Numbered from the stretch's first letter, positions 45,463 through 57,809 are shown. The stretch is 64,000 bases of DNA from Petunia secreta (GCA_029990175.1 JARKIP010000033.1:14739001-14803000), one strand, 5' to 3'. A program made the numbers and translations. Notes: generated by a model not told the origin, from the letters alone.

Positions 45463-47984
45463 AATTTCTCATATACTCTTTATTTTTATTTTCATTTTTT
45501 TAAGAGAGGGTAGAAGGCGGAAATGACAGGATATAAGCATATATATGCATAAGTTATTTTTTTTGTTTTAAGAACAAATTATAGTGATGTTGGTTTTTTG
45601 TTGATTTTTTTATCGCTTCTCTATTATTCGAGTCATCGTATTATTCGAGTCGGTTTCTTTTGATCCTCGACCCCGTTCGCTGCGCTGCAAAAGGTAAAAT
45701 CATACCCTTTCACTCTTAGCATTCTTTTATCTACAAATGTGTGTTTCTATTCCTATTATGTGAATATTTTACTACTCCAGATTTATCCTTAAATATCTTT
45801 TTTTTAAGTGTAAAAAATTGTTGTTAATTTTTTGTAGTATTGCAGCAATATTTTGCAATAGTAAGTAAGCTTAAATCCTGCAATCATTCAAAACCTGTTG
45901 TTCTTGAGATGTTCTTTCCTTGAAGCTGTATTTTGAAAGTCTAACGTAAAGATTGAATCTTTCATGATCTTAATGTATAAAGGTTGATTCTTGACTGGTT
46001 AAATGATATATATAGAAACCTTCTTAAAGTAGATTGTTTCAGGCTCGGTTTAATAAAGGATTTTCTCTTAAAACTGGAGGGTTAATGTATGGATGTGTGT
46101 TATGGTTGAGTAATGAGAAATATTGAAAGAATAGAAGAGGCCAGTTTGAGTTGTTTCTGTCTGCTTGGGAGCTTTATAGAACCTTTCTGATGGCATGTGT
46201 TCTGCTTCATAAATGCTAAGTTTACTTTGAGCTTTTATGTCTAGCATTGTTGTTATTATGTATAAAAGGAAAGCCTTTTTGTTCAGTTCATTGAGTTAAA
46301 AGAGAGTTCTAGTTGTTAGAAGAGCTTGTTTCTGGTTCGCTGTTTGTTTGAGGGATGTTCTGGAAAGAAGCTTAGCTTTCTGACTATTAGAAGGACAGGG
46401 TGCGGCAATTCCTAGTTAGTTTAAGGGAGTGCAGATAGGAGAGTAGTTAGTCTTTGGGTTCTAGGGGTGTTGTTGAGTGAAGGAGCTTGGTTCTGCTTAG
46501 TTTCAGTTGGTTTGATGGATCTATTTTTGTGATTTTCTTGGACCTAAAAGCTGTCAAGTAGGGGGTTTTGGTGATTCAGTGAGGCAATCAAGTGTGTTTT
46601 TTGAAGTATAGGGGGTTGTTTCTTCTATTTTGAGAATGCAGGATCAAGAGAGGGGTTGCAGATCTAGTTGTTTTGACTCAAATAAGCCTAAGATGTTTGG
46701 GTATGTCCTTGTAATTCTGGGCAGTAATCAAGAGCTAGATAAGGGGTATGGGGTCGTGTTGTTTTGGCTGCAAGTAGAGGGAATAACAAGAGTATATTTA
46801 AAGGGGATGTAGGTTGTCCATCTTTTGTTCTTTTTGTTCTGGTTCATTTTTCTGAGGTTGTGAGGGTATAAAAGGGTGTCTGGTTTGGAGTTTATCCTTG
46901 TTTGCCCTATCTGTATCTTTGTTTTCTGTGAGGGAGCTCCTATTGGTAGAAGTTAAGGGCAGGTAACTCTTGTGTTTGTATTGCTTAAGGTGTATTAAAG
47001 ATGGTAAAATGATGAAGTTGTCTGTAATGAAAGGGTGCATGCAGTCTGCCTTTGTTCTCCCCTAGCTTTGTGTCTCTAATAGTTTCGTTATGGTTCATTG
47101 TCTTCTTTGTTTTGACTCGTCTCTAAGAGTGATAATTTAGGTTTCGTTGTTAGTTTTTCATACTACTTTTACAAGTAACTTATGTATTATCGTTGAATAA
47201 GTACTAGTTCCTTTTTTCTTTTGTTTCTTTGACATGAGCACTTTGGAAATGAAATTTTCAAAAGACACATTTGGGATGGTTGCATTTGCACTGGAGGACG
47301 AGTACCACACTGAGAGTTTAAGCTTGCATTTACAGGTTCTACCTACTCTACTCTCTCTTCCCCATTCCACTTTAGAATTCATGTTTTAGGATCCCTGTAG
47401 AACAGACTAGGAGCCCTATAGGATAAACATATGATTTAAATACTTTGTGAATCCCTTTATTATTTTCTTTAGAATTTGTCAATTAATTTATGAACTTTAA
47501 GAACCATTGTTAAATAATGAGTGCAAATAAAAACAACTAAATTTTACCTCCCTCAAGTCATCGCATTCTTTAAAAATAATAATTATTATTTATTCATTTA
47601 TTTGTTTAAGTATTTATTTATTTATTTACTTACTTATTTAAAGTATTTAATTATTTATTTAGTTATTTAATTAATTAATTATTTATTAGTTATTTATTTA
47701 TATACTTATTTACTTATCATTTATTCATTATTTACTTATTCTATTTTTTGTAAAATCCTTAAAATATTTATTTATTCTATTCTACATTACTTATTTATTT
47801 AAACCAAATAACCACCCTTTTTGGTGGATTTTCGAAAGTGCTCTAAAAATAAAGACCTTCTTTCAAAAATAACTGGACCACTTACCTAGAATCTCAAAAA
47901 AAAATATTTTCCTATTAAAAGGGAGAAAATAAAATAATTAATTAACACTTGGTTTCTTATATTCCTAAATTAGGTGGCGACTCC
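45463..47984 (+). repeat. Probable Ogre/Tat-type LTR end with primer site
   Basis: No coding sequence in 2.5 kb. The right end, AAATTAGG then TGGCGACTCC at 47975-47984, resembles the LTR-to-primer-site junction of plant Ogre/Tat elements, which use tRNA-Arg. TATAAAAG words at 46261 and 46867 could be LTR promoters, and (ATTT)-rich low-complexity DNA (47575-47802) precedes the end. The left boundary is not visible; part of this stretch may be older flank of the LINE. The interior of such an element is absent; Athila sequence follows at once. Confidence 0.45.
47575..47802. repeat. AT-rich low-complexity (TTTA/ATTT)n tract
   Basis: Repeated TTTATTTATT words over about 230 bp with interruptions; simple-sequence DNA. 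Confidence 0.85.
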
Positions 47985-48821
47985 AAAGGAACCCTGTGGA
48001 ATCTCCATATTGTTGAATATATACCCAGAATTTTACTTTAATCTGTAATTTTTTGGGTTCAACACCACTTTCTTGATCTATTTCATCCAACTCTAGCTTA
48101 GCCATGTAGTCTTTTAGAGAGAAATTGTAGAGTCCGAGGTACCAGTTCAATGCTCTTTCCAAACACATCCACAAACTTCTCTCGACAATACCCCTTGAAG
48201 TCATTCTTTGCATTTCTACCCAAGTTGGCATAGAATTCTCGGATCAAGTTTTCATCGACATCACCCAAGGGCTTTGCAAATATTTCGGGCCACCCCATTT
48301 TATGGAATGTCTTATAGAACCTTGGATTGAACTTTTGAACTTTATCCATGCCGATCACCCATCTCGAGTAATGACTCTACCTAGTAACCCACTACAGTAG
48401 TCATAAAGTGCCGCCATGGACTTCAATTTTCTTTCCCAACAAGGTGGAACTTTATATCATGTTGTTTTATCCACATGAGGCTCTTGGGGAGGTTGCTCCT
48501 CTTATACTGGCTCCTCTCCTTCAGTTGCATCACTTTCTAACTGGACAGGAGAGTTGGATCTGGTGCTTGGCAGACTTAGCCTCCCTTTCTGCTCCTCCTT
48601 CATCATCAGATGCCACATCCCTAAGTTGTTGAACAGCTGAAACTTGGCCTAGGGTGTGGTCATCGTGCCTCATCTTCTTCCTTAGTTCCGCCTTTGTTAC
48701 TTAACCCACTCACTCAAGGGCTCATCATCCTTGGGCTCATCATCTTTGTTCCAACCATGGAGGGAGTAGCCTTGCCATCTCCCCTTCTTGTTCCTTTAGA
48801 TGCGTGCCTCTTCTTGGTCAT
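47985..48821 (-). pseudogene. Third-ORF remnant of the minus-strand Athila
   Basis: On the minus strand an ATG at 48821 follows TGTTTTGTAG|ACACA, a splice-acceptor-like site. A basic start (MTKKRHASKGTRRGDGK) is followed by stops. From 48358 a clear 'putative plant transposon protein' type block is read: MGWPEIFAKPLGD, NLIREFYANLGRN. A frameshift lies near 48100-48230. The rest of the domain and the 3' end of the element are lost at the junction near 47985. Confidence 0.65.
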
Positions 48822-50599
48822 TGTGTCTACAAAACAACTCAAAATATTTGTTAGATGAAGCCAAATATTGGTGGACTTAAGAAATTCAATATAGAGAACA
48901 TGTGTTTTGGATCACATGGGGTGGCCCACCTTGAGAAAAGGGCGGTTCGCCTAGTGTGGAAAAGTTGTACCAGCTCACAGATTTTGGTGAGAAGGTGGTC
49001 GCCAAGCAGAATGTACCAGCTCACAGATTTTGGTGAGAAGGTGGTCGCCAAGCAGAATGGTGCCCGGCCCACATGAGGCGGGCCACCTCTTGGGGGCGGT
49101 CCCGTTTCATCAAAACGGTGAGCTGAGTTTCCAACACTTAGAAAAATTTCAAACTTTTGGCAGAAGGGTGGACCACCTACCAAATAAGGCACCCTGCCTC
49201 GCCATGGAGGCCCGCCTTATATTTTGTGGTCAATTTTTGCAAAAATAGTGGGCACTCATTTCAACACTAAGAAAAATTGTGAGGAATATGTGGCCTGTCC
49301 TCATGTGAGGGCGGTCACCTGTTCTTGGAGTTTAAGAACTCCAGTCAAGGCTCAAGAACAAGCGGGTTCCCCTTTTGAAGGGGCGACCCTCCATCTGACC
49401 TCAGCAGGTCCTACAAGCCAAATTTTTACTCCTCTTTAACACACACCATGGGTTCATATATTCAAAGTTCACATTTTTACACACAAGAACACGATTTCCT
49501 CTCTAGACATGCAAACTAAAGCATCAATATATGACGAACAAGGCATGGATTCAATTCAAGAATTCAATTCGAAGCCTAAAGTTAAGATTTATAAACCCCA
49601 ACTCTTCCCCCTAATAATCGTTTGTCAAAATTTGTCAATAAAGCATAAAGTTTCTATAACTACCAACTAATTGTATGTCTAATCAACGTCTAGTCCTAAA
49701 ATTATAACTAACTATACTAGAATTTAAAAAAAAAAAATTAGGGAAGAGTGCAAAGTACCTAAATTTCAAATGAGGAATGGAGATCGAGGGTTGTGCGACT
49801 GGTTAATGTTTGCTGTAGTGATTGGTGGCTTAGGATATGGCGGATGTGTGTGATTTTCTGGTGAGGGGGTTTTGGAATTAATGAAAGTGTGAAAGGGAGT
49901 GAAGATGACGTTCGCCTCCTTTTATACCTTGTCATCTGGGTCGTGCCAATCCGATGGGGCAGTAGCCCATAGGGGTGGTGCGGCCCGCCTGACAACTGTC
50001 CCTTATAATTCAAAAGGCAGCGTACCTAAGGGCGACCCGCCTACAAAGTAGGGTGGGTCGCCCTTGTCTCCACACTTAGCCAAATTTTGGGTCCCAAAGT
50101 TAGGGGACATTCTGTAATTGCATTAGGTGACCACCCTTCATTTTGAAGAGGCCCGCCTCAGTGGTGTCCCACCTTGAAATTTAGGATGGCCCACCTTCAC
50201 TTCAACACTTAGAAGTTTTTCAAGTATCAAAATTATTGACATTCTGGAAGTTCATTAGGTGACCACCCATCTCTTTAGCATGCTCCGTCCACCAGGGGCT
50301 GCCCGCCTTTTTGCCTAGGTGGCCCGTCCCTTGTAGCTTTTTAGTTTTTCCTCTTTCATCCATCATTCCTCAAATCCCGATACCTGCACAACCAATAACT
50401 AGTTATTCTAAAAACATGGGTTGCCTCCCAAGAAGCGCCTAATATAACATCACGGCACGACATTATTGGCTTATCCTTCAACAATCATTAATGTAGATGC
50501 ACGAAACCTCACTAACCTCTGCGTCACATCCCAAATAATGCTTCACTTTTTGCCCATTCACCCAGAAACTTCTTCCTCCATATTTGGACTCCAAATCCT
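48822..50599 (-). other. Spacer between integrase and third ORF of the minus-strand Athila
   Basis: No coding sequence. GGGTTGCCTCCCA at 50418-50430 is the reverse complement of the post-integrase landmark at 5014. Much of 48900-50340 consists of scattered GC-rich words (GGCGGTC, GGCCCGCC, GGTGGCC) in AT-rich DNA, also found in this element's LTR. A perfect 46-bp duplication lies at 48968-49059. Confidence 0.6.
48968..49059. repeat. 46-bp perfect tandem duplication
   Basis: The unit starts GTACCAGCTCACAGATTTTG and ends GCCAAGCAGAAT. Copies at 48968-49013 and 49014-49059 are identical. Confidence 0.95.
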
Positions 50600-51590
50600 C
50601 TAATCCATAAGGCATGACACCAACTTCAACCTCGTATCAAAGAGCAACACCATGTCCCCCACTTTAAAGTTTCGTTTCCAAATCTTGGAATCATGCAATA
50701 TCTTCATCTGTTCCTCGTACAACATTGCATTCTCATATACCAAGTATCGAAACTCATCAAGTTCATTTAAGTGAGAGACCAGTGCATTAGCCGCTTTTGC
50801 CCAATCCATGTTCAATTTCTTCAATGACCATAGGCCTTTGTGCTCCAACTCCACCAGCAAATGACGTGCCTTTCCAAACACCAATTTAAACGGGGTAATT
50901 CCAATAGGAGTTTTATATGATGTCCGATATGCCCGCAAGACATTATCAAGATTTCTTGCCCAATTGGTTCGGTGAGCATTGACCGTCTTAGCATGCTTTT
51001 GATCTCATGATTGGAGACCTCAACATGCCCACTTGTTTGCGAATGGTAGGGAGTTGCAACTTTGTCTCTCACTCCATAATTTTGGAGGAGATCTGCAAAT
51101 ACTCGTTTGTAAAAATGAGTCCCTCAATCACTTATAATGGCAAGTGGAGTCCCAAATCTAGAAAAGATGTTATTCTTCAAGAAAGTCACCACACTCTTAG
51201 ATTCACTATTAGAGAGTGCAACCGCATACACATACTTTGAGATGTAGTCCACCACAGTCAAGATATATTTGTTCCCATAGGAACACACTAAGGGGCCATG
51301 AAGTCAATCCCCCACTTGTCTAACAAATCTACTTCAACAATGTGATTAAGTGGCATCTCATGCTTACTTAAGATTCTACCCATCCGTTGACATTGACCAC
51401 AATTCTTCACCCAAGCATATGCATCTTTGTGCAAGTAAGGCCAAAAGAAACCACATTGCAAAACTTTCATCATCGTCCTCACTGCACCATGATGCCCTCC
51501 ATAAGGAGAAGAGTGGCATCCTTCCAATATTGCTCTTTGTTCAAACCCAGAAACACATCTCCGGATCATGCCATCCACACATACCCTCAA
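50600..51590 (-). pseudogene. Integrase of the minus-strand Athila
   Basis: From 51590 downwards: HHCC zinc-binding part (CHSSPYGGHHGAV, NCGQCQRMGR), then KWGIDFMAP of the core. Stops and shifts break the core; TPYHSQTSGHVEVSNHEIK and MRAYRTSYKTPIGITPFKLV follow, then the C-terminal LNELDEFRYLVYENAMLYEE and FKVGDMVLLFDTRLK (open 50938-50600). Confidence 0.88.
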
Positions 51591-51738
51591 GAGATATGGT
51601 TCATCCTAATGTATCTTGCTTCATTTGTTAGCTTCTTCATTGGATAATAAGTGGAGTCTTCGTGGAACACCACATACTACAAAATTAGATAGATCCACTG
51701 ACCAATGGATTGCTTCCTAAGATACAGACAAGATTCTT

Positions 51739-53100
51739 TCATCTGGTGAATGAATCATAAAAATCAATGGTTTCTTTTGGGCGACCCTCCTCCTCCAAAT
51801 AGGATAAGTAGTTCGCTACTTGATTCTCGGTGACTTTACAATCAAGAACTTTAACATCAAACTCTTGTAAGAGTAGCATCCATCGAATAACCTTTGTCTT
51901 AGAGTCTTTCTTGGTCATCAAATACCATACGACAGAATGGTCGGTATCAACAATAACTTTTTACCCCACCAAGTAAGACCAAAAATTTTCAAATGCAAAC
52001 ACAATGGCCAACAATTCCTTCTCCGTCACGGTGTAGTTCAATTGTGCCCCAATCATGGTACTGCTAGCATAATAGATAGGGTGAAACAACTTTTCAACCC
52101 TTTGGCCTAGAACGGCCCCCAAAACGACATCGCTAGCATCACAGATCAATTTAAAGGGAATGTCCCATCTTGGACTTACAATTACCGGTGCGGTTGTTAG
52201 GCGCATCTTCACCTCTTCAAATAATTTCAAGCATGCCTCATCAAATACAAACTTGGCATATTTTTCAAGGAGTTTGCATAAAAGATTGACAATTTTTTAG
52301 AAGTCCTTTATGAAGCGGTGGTAGAATCTCGCATGCCCTAAAAAGCTCGCAACTCCTTTGACTGTTGTTGGAGATGGAAGCTTAGATATCACCTCTTCCC
52401 CAAGACAATACCCTCTTCAACCCAAGAAGTGACATTTCTCCCAATTGAATACCAAGTTGGTATCCTCGCATCTCTCCAACCCCAAGTCAAGATTATGTAG
52501 AAAATCCTCGAACAAATCACCAACCACAGAAAAGTCGTCCATGAACATTTGTAGGAAATTCTCTACCTTATCATGGAAAAGGGGTAGCATGCATCTTTGA
52601 AATGTGGTGGGAGCATTACAAAGCTCAAATGGCATCTTGCGGAATGTGAAAGTGCCATAAGGACATGTAAATATGGTTTTTTCTTGATCCTCCGCCACGA
52701 TGGATATTTTATTTTAGCCCGAGTATCCATCTAGGAAGCAATAATATGCCCGTCTCGCTAATCTATCAAGCATTTGGTCTATGAAGGGCAAGGAAAAATG
52801 GTCATTTCTTGTTGCATTGTTGAGTTTACGGTAGTCCATACATACTCTCTAAGCGGTCACGGTTCTAGTAGATATTGCTTCTTCCTTCTCATTGTGGACT
52901 ACCGTCATCCCACCTTTCTTTGGTACAATTTACACCGATAATACCCACTCCTATCGGATAATGGAACAATTACCCCCCTCGTCCAACCACTTGATAATCT
53001 CCTTTTTCACCACTTCTTACATTGGGGGATTTAATCTCCTTTGGTACTCAACCAAGGGTTTACATCATTTATTAAGAAGGATTTTGTGAGTACAAACCCC
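51739..53100 (-). pseudogene. Reverse transcriptase and RNase H of the minus-strand Athila
   Basis: RT: TIFTCPYGTFTFRKMPFELC and the catalytic FMDD at about 52545-52534, then NLVFNWEKCHFL. RNase H: FKLICDASDVVLGAVLGQ, then LNYTVTEKELLAIVFAFENF and, after a stop at 51961, RWMLLLQEFDVKVLDCKV and NQVANYLSYLEEE. The RT N-terminus (52700-53100) is full of stops but keeps fragments of the TVVDYRKLN region. Confidence 0.88.
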
Positions 53101-53457
53101 TGGGTATATTCCCTTTACATTCGCAAGCGTCCATCCAATAGCCCTTACTCTCTGTTCCACCAATTCTAAAAGCTTTGCTTCTTGGATATTGGTTAGGTGG
53201 AAAGAGATAATTATAGAAAAAGTGGAGTTAGGGCCTAGGAAGAATATCTCAAGTGTATTGGGAGGACTTTTAGTTCAAGCTTGGGTGGTTCTTTTATGGA
53301 TGGTTTTGTGGGTGGTGTTGTACGTCTTTCAAGGTCAATGGATAGTTATTTAGGTACAAAAGGTCTAGAGCCAATGCCTTCACGCACTTCTCCACACTCT
53401 TCTCGTCATCCACATCCATATTCCATATCACCACGGCTAGAGCATCTTCTTGACTAA
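53101..53457 (-). other. Protease-RT linker of the minus-strand Athila
   Basis: Minus-strand frames here give an acidic stretch (EDALAVVIWNMDVDDEKSVEKC) and ALDLLYLNNYPLT, matching the position of the protease-RT linker. Decayed by stops. Confidence 0.5.
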
Positions 53458-54116
53458 CTAAGATACTCCCCTTCTCACAAGTGCATCCAATCCAACATCC
53501 ACATAGGAGCAAGTGGCTTCCTCTTCCATTGGTTGTCGCAATGACTTGCAAATATGGAAGACCACCTTCTCCTCATTAAAATGAACGGTGAGTTCTCCCC
53601 TTTCAACATCACAAAGGGCCCTCCTGGTGGCTAGAAATGGATGCCTAAGAATAATTGGGACAGAAAAGTCCACGGGGCAATAAAGGATTACAAAATCCGC
53701 TAAGTAGACAAACTTATCAACTTTCATCAATATGTCATCAATGATTCCAATTAGCCTCTTCATAGAACGATCGGTCATTTGCAACTTAATATTTGTTGAT
53801 CTTGGACATTCTAGTCCCAAAGTTTTGTACAACGGCTAAGGCATCAAGTTTATACTTGCACCAAGATCACACAAGGCCTTGTGAAATTACCTCTCCCACC
53901 AATAGTACATGGAATAGTGAAAGCCCTGGGATCTGCCAACTTTTGGGGCATGTGTTTGGACACAATAGCACTACATTGGTGGGTAACCTTTATAGTCTCA
54001 AAATCTCCATAGGTCTTCTTGGTCACAAGATCTTTCATGATCTTTGCAACGTTGGACATTTTTCCCAAGGCATCAACCAAGGAAGATTGATTGATGTTGT
54101 TGCTATCTTCTCCCAA
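53458..54116 (-). pseudogene. Gag C-terminus and aspartic protease of the minus-strand Athila
   Basis: The frame 54116-53850 reads to a pre-protease AFTIPCTIG. The protease active-site region near 53850 is broken by a frame change. The frame 53832-53458 gives YKTLGLECPRSTNIKLQMTD, IDDILMKVDKFVYLADFVIL and VPIILRHPFLATRRALCD, with R replacing the usual G in LGRPFL. Confidence 0.85.
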
Positions 54117-56339
54117 ATCTTTATATGAGAAGCTTGCCTTTTTTTAGCGCTTCTTTGTGGAAAAGGAAGGTCAACTTTAGTAATGAAGCTTGGACTAGGA
54201 AGGCTTTGTTCGGGTGGTGGAGTTTTCATTGGTTTGGCTTTTTGGGTAGTAGTCACTTCGGGAGTAGGCTTTTGAGGGATTGCATCAACATCAATTTCTT
54301 TGCCTTGAACATCAACATCATTTTACCTTAGTTCCTCTTCTTGCACCACTCCCTCCACAATAGCTTCATCATCATGTAACTTGACACCAATATCATTAAA
54401 ATCTTCATCAACCAAAGGAATACAATCATCACCTTGTGCTTTAGGACTATCTCATGTCTTAACACTCATTGTCATGATTCCCATCACTTGATCTTTGCCA
54501 TTTCTTTTGGGGTTCGCTACCGTATCACTTGGTAGAGCCCCTTGTGGCCTTTATTGACTTGATGTGATAGATGACTCATTTGGGACTCAAGATCCTTATT
54601 TGAAGTAGTGTGTGAGGACATGGTTTATTTAATATCCTTGATATCTTCGAAATATCCCTCTTGCAATTTGAGCATATGACTCATCATGTCCTCCAACTTG
54701 GAGTTATCTTTTCCTTCATGATCATTTTTCTTGTAAAGAGCCCTTGGAACAAATGGTTGAGAGGAACCGGCTCATCTCCCTTTTTTATTGTTGCCCTAAT
54801 TGGACCTCCATTGGCCTTGTCTCTACTGGCCTTGTTGGTATGGCTTTTGATACCTACCTTGATCATAGCCACTCCTTTGGCCTTGATAATTGCACATATA
54901 GTTGGCTTCCTCCTCCTCTTGAATATTGTAACATTGATCTGGGTAGTACCCCTCTTGAACATGTTGAAGAAGAGTTAAGGGAGCACCCCTCCCGGAGTCA
55001 CATAACCCATGGGAGACACTTGGTGTCCGGTATTGGTCATTTAAAGATTATCAACTTTGTTGATCTTTTCTCATTGGCCTAATTACTTATCTTAGAATTG
55101 TGACTAAGGACCTCAATTGAAGTGAGGATCATTGCAATCTTCTTGTCTTGATCTTCAATTCTCTTCATCATTATTGGATTCATACCACCTTCACCATTTG
55201 GGCTTTGAGCTCGGGATTGCCAATCTTGGGATTGTTTAAGAACCTTGTTGAGTATGTCTAACTTCTACATAGGAATTGTCCATTATAGCACCCCCACATA
55301 GATTATTCACCGCGGATTGGTTTATCTTGTTCAACCCTTGATAAAAGCATTAAAAGAGCGTATCATCACCAAACCTATGAGTAGAGCATGAAAGCAACAC
55401 ATCTTGAATATTCTCCCAAGCATTAGATAAAGCATCTGATGTGTCTTGCTTGAACATATAGACCCTTGGGTAACTTGTGCAACCATGACTTGGCTTTTCC
55501 TTGTAATGAGAATGGAAACATCTGAAGCATAGAGTTTCATCATAACATTGGCGGACTTGTAAAGACTACAAGTTTGGAGGAAATTCCATAAGTGTTCATT
55601 GGCATATTCATGCTTTCCTCCTCCATAAAAGTCATTTTTTTTCTAAGCCGTGCAAGATCACTTGAGGGGTATTGAAGGTTTCATTTCCTCTAATGGGTGG
55701 AGGAACGATGACACTTGCAAAACCTTCCATATCAATCTCTTCATCGGTTTCATCATCAACATCTTGCGGGGGTGGATTGTAATTCCTTCCACCCCTAGCA
55801 TTCATTTGATTACGGTTGACCTTGTGGGCATTTCCTCTATTCACATTGCTCCCTAGGTTGGCATTCACACCATGTCCTCTAGAGTTTGCACCCCGACCTC
55901 CTTTATTAGCATTATTGCAACCCTGGTTGACATTAGCCGCAACACCAATATTAGAATTCACCCCTTCATTTACTTGCACAACCTTAAGAGGATAATCTTC
56001 ATTAGGTATCACATCATCACCTAGGGCACCAAGAGCTTGGCTCTTATTCCTTCATTATCATGTTCAACATATTCTTCTTGGTCATCAACACCATGATTTT
56101 CCTCTTCATGGTCCGCCTCATTGATCATCATGGTTATCCAGTACTCCGCCAAATAGATTGCCTTCGTTGTCCACATGGGCATGATTGTAATTGGGGTTCC
56201 GTAATGCCCGATTCAGAAAAACCCCTCTTTTGGCAATATTTCACCTACACAAGGAAAAACAAAGCGAAAAGGTAAAACTCTAGGAACTAGGAACTAAAAA
56301 ACTTGAATAACCAATGCAATACAATCTTGAAACCATAGT
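54117..56339 (-). pseudogene. gag of the minus-strand Athila
   Basis: Several minus-strand frames: after the primer site, an Asn/Gly-rich stretch (NANKGGRGANSRGHGVNANL, open 56012-55632), then around 55450-55540 a capsid-like segment (GKAKSWLHKLP words in one frame), then a long hydrophilic part to 54130 with many stops. Plant Athila gags are long and poorly conserved, which fits. Confidence 0.7.
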
Positions 56340-56357
56340 TCCCCGGCAACGGCGCCA
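56340..56357 (-). other. tRNA-Asp primer binding site
   Basis: The plus strand TCCCCGGCAACGGCGCCA is the 3' end of plant tRNA-Asp including CA of CCA; the minus strand TGGCGCCGTTGCCGGGGA is the primer site commonly used by Athila elements. Full 18-base match. Confidence 0.93.
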
Positions 56358-56361
56358 AAAT

Positions 56362-57809
56362 TAGATCACGGGCAAGAGTACACCCCTAAGGGTAACCGGT
56401 CGTGTACAAATATATTGGTAAGATTACTAAATCGATTTCCACAAGGAACTAGCGACGTTTCAAGTGAGAGTTTGCAAATAGTGAATCAAGTATAGTTAGT
56501 CATTTGTCCTAGGAATAAAGATTGTTTCGAAATAATTGCTATTATAAAAGGTAAAGTTAACAAGTAAATTAATGCAAGTGTTGTGATCCAATATAAGGGA
56601 ACATAGGGGCATAAACGACTATAGTAGTTTTCATTCACTGGGTAAGGTAGTTTTACTTAATTATCAAGGGTGTTAATATGGTCGAGTCAATTTAAGGTAA
56701 CCCCTAGAATTCGGCAGGCCTAAGAAGGGTCTACCTTACTAAGATCGCTAGAGCCATAGTTTGGCACATAAAGTGCTAACTCATTGACCTAAGAAAAGAG
56801 GACCTATTCCCAGTGTAACCTCTTTTAGATGAGTCGGGCTATTTTTAGCCAAGAAGACTCAAATCCTTGCTAGCTCTATTAACCTAAGCCGATGAATCTC
56901 GCCAGCGTCTTTAAATAGTTAAATAGGCATGTAACCTTAGTGTCATGATCACTAAAGTTAAGAGATTAATGTGACAGAAGCTAGATAATCAAACCGAAGA
57001 TATAATAAGTAAATTTAAGTGTTACCCATTAAATTTTAACCACTATAGCATGTTTACACCCTTAGTTATGAGTTTAGCTACTCATAGTAGGAGTTTGAAT
57101 TAAAGACATGTTATGAAATATGATCAAGATATGAAACAGGTAAATGACTGATGAAAAACAAGTGTTAGATGCTTACGAAATATAAGAATCTTGTTACTTG
57201 CTTCTTAAGTCTTGCCCAAAGTAGAACATACTATGTTATGGAATTGAATAATAATAAAATACTAGCATTTTCTATTTATACTAGGTATAGTTTTTAATGA
57301 CAAGACTGCCCATTCAGGGCTGGGCGGTTGCCCTTTGTGATGTTGATTGACTTCCCTTTTAACTTTGCAGGTTAAGGCAGAGTGCATCTTCATGTAGGTG
57401 GCCACCTGTTTTTCAGTTTCCCAGATTTAGGCAGCACATCCCTTGAATAGGCGGTCGCATGTTCTTCATCTTTCCAATTATAGGCGGTCCCGTCCTTGAG
57501 TAGGCAGTCGCTTGTTCTTCGGAGGCGGGTTATCCTAAGATTGGGGTGGTCCACTTGAGCTCCAAAATTTCATGCTCACTATTCGGCAAAGGGTGGCCAT
57601 TCTAGCTTTTGAGGCAGAGCGCCCTATCCTGTTGCAACTAAATACAACACTTTGGCTCCATTTTTGCTCTTTTAGTACAAATCTCCTTCCATTAACACTT
57701 GTAACCTAAAACTAAGCATCATATGACATTAATCACACAAAACAACGCTTCTGGATCCAAAAACAAAAGTAAAAGGTGGTTTTTAAGTTGGTAAAATACC
57801 AACTTATCA
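56362..57809 (-). repeat. 5' LTR of the minus-strand Athila
   Basis: On the minus strand it begins TGATAAGTTGG at 57809 and ends GATCTA at 56362, four bases from the primer site, so the terminal CA has become TA. 1448 bp. A perfect 9-bp hairpin lies at its start (57785-57805) and a GC-rich short repeat cluster at 57373-57540. Confidence 0.75.
57373..57540. repeat. About 54-bp compound tandem repeat in the Athila LTR
   Basis: Short units starting AGGCGG/AGGTGG/AGGCAG alternate at about 34 and 20 bases (for example AGGCGGTCGCATGTTCTTC then AGGCGGTCCCGTCCTTGAGT), giving about 2.5 degenerate copies of a 54-bp unit. Confidence 0.7.

Larger units (their letters stand above)
47985..57809 (-). mobile_element. 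Athila-type Ty3/Gypsy element, minus strand, 3' end lost
   Basis: In minus orientation: 5' LTR (57809-56362), tRNA-Asp primer site, gag, protease, RT, RNase H, integrase, spacer and a third-ORF remnant, cut at about 47985. The 3' LTR is missing. A different Athila subfamily from the one at 1-10980: different LTR start, different protease and RT wording. GTGAC (57810-57814) would be the right target duplication. Stops are frequent; dead. Confidence 0.87.

Noticed and set aside
46630..47400. Possible host gene exons in the stretch 45463-47970
   Set aside because: Open frames are short with no recognisable domain; the stretch ends in an LTR-like primer-site junction, so a long non-coding LTR is the simpler reading.
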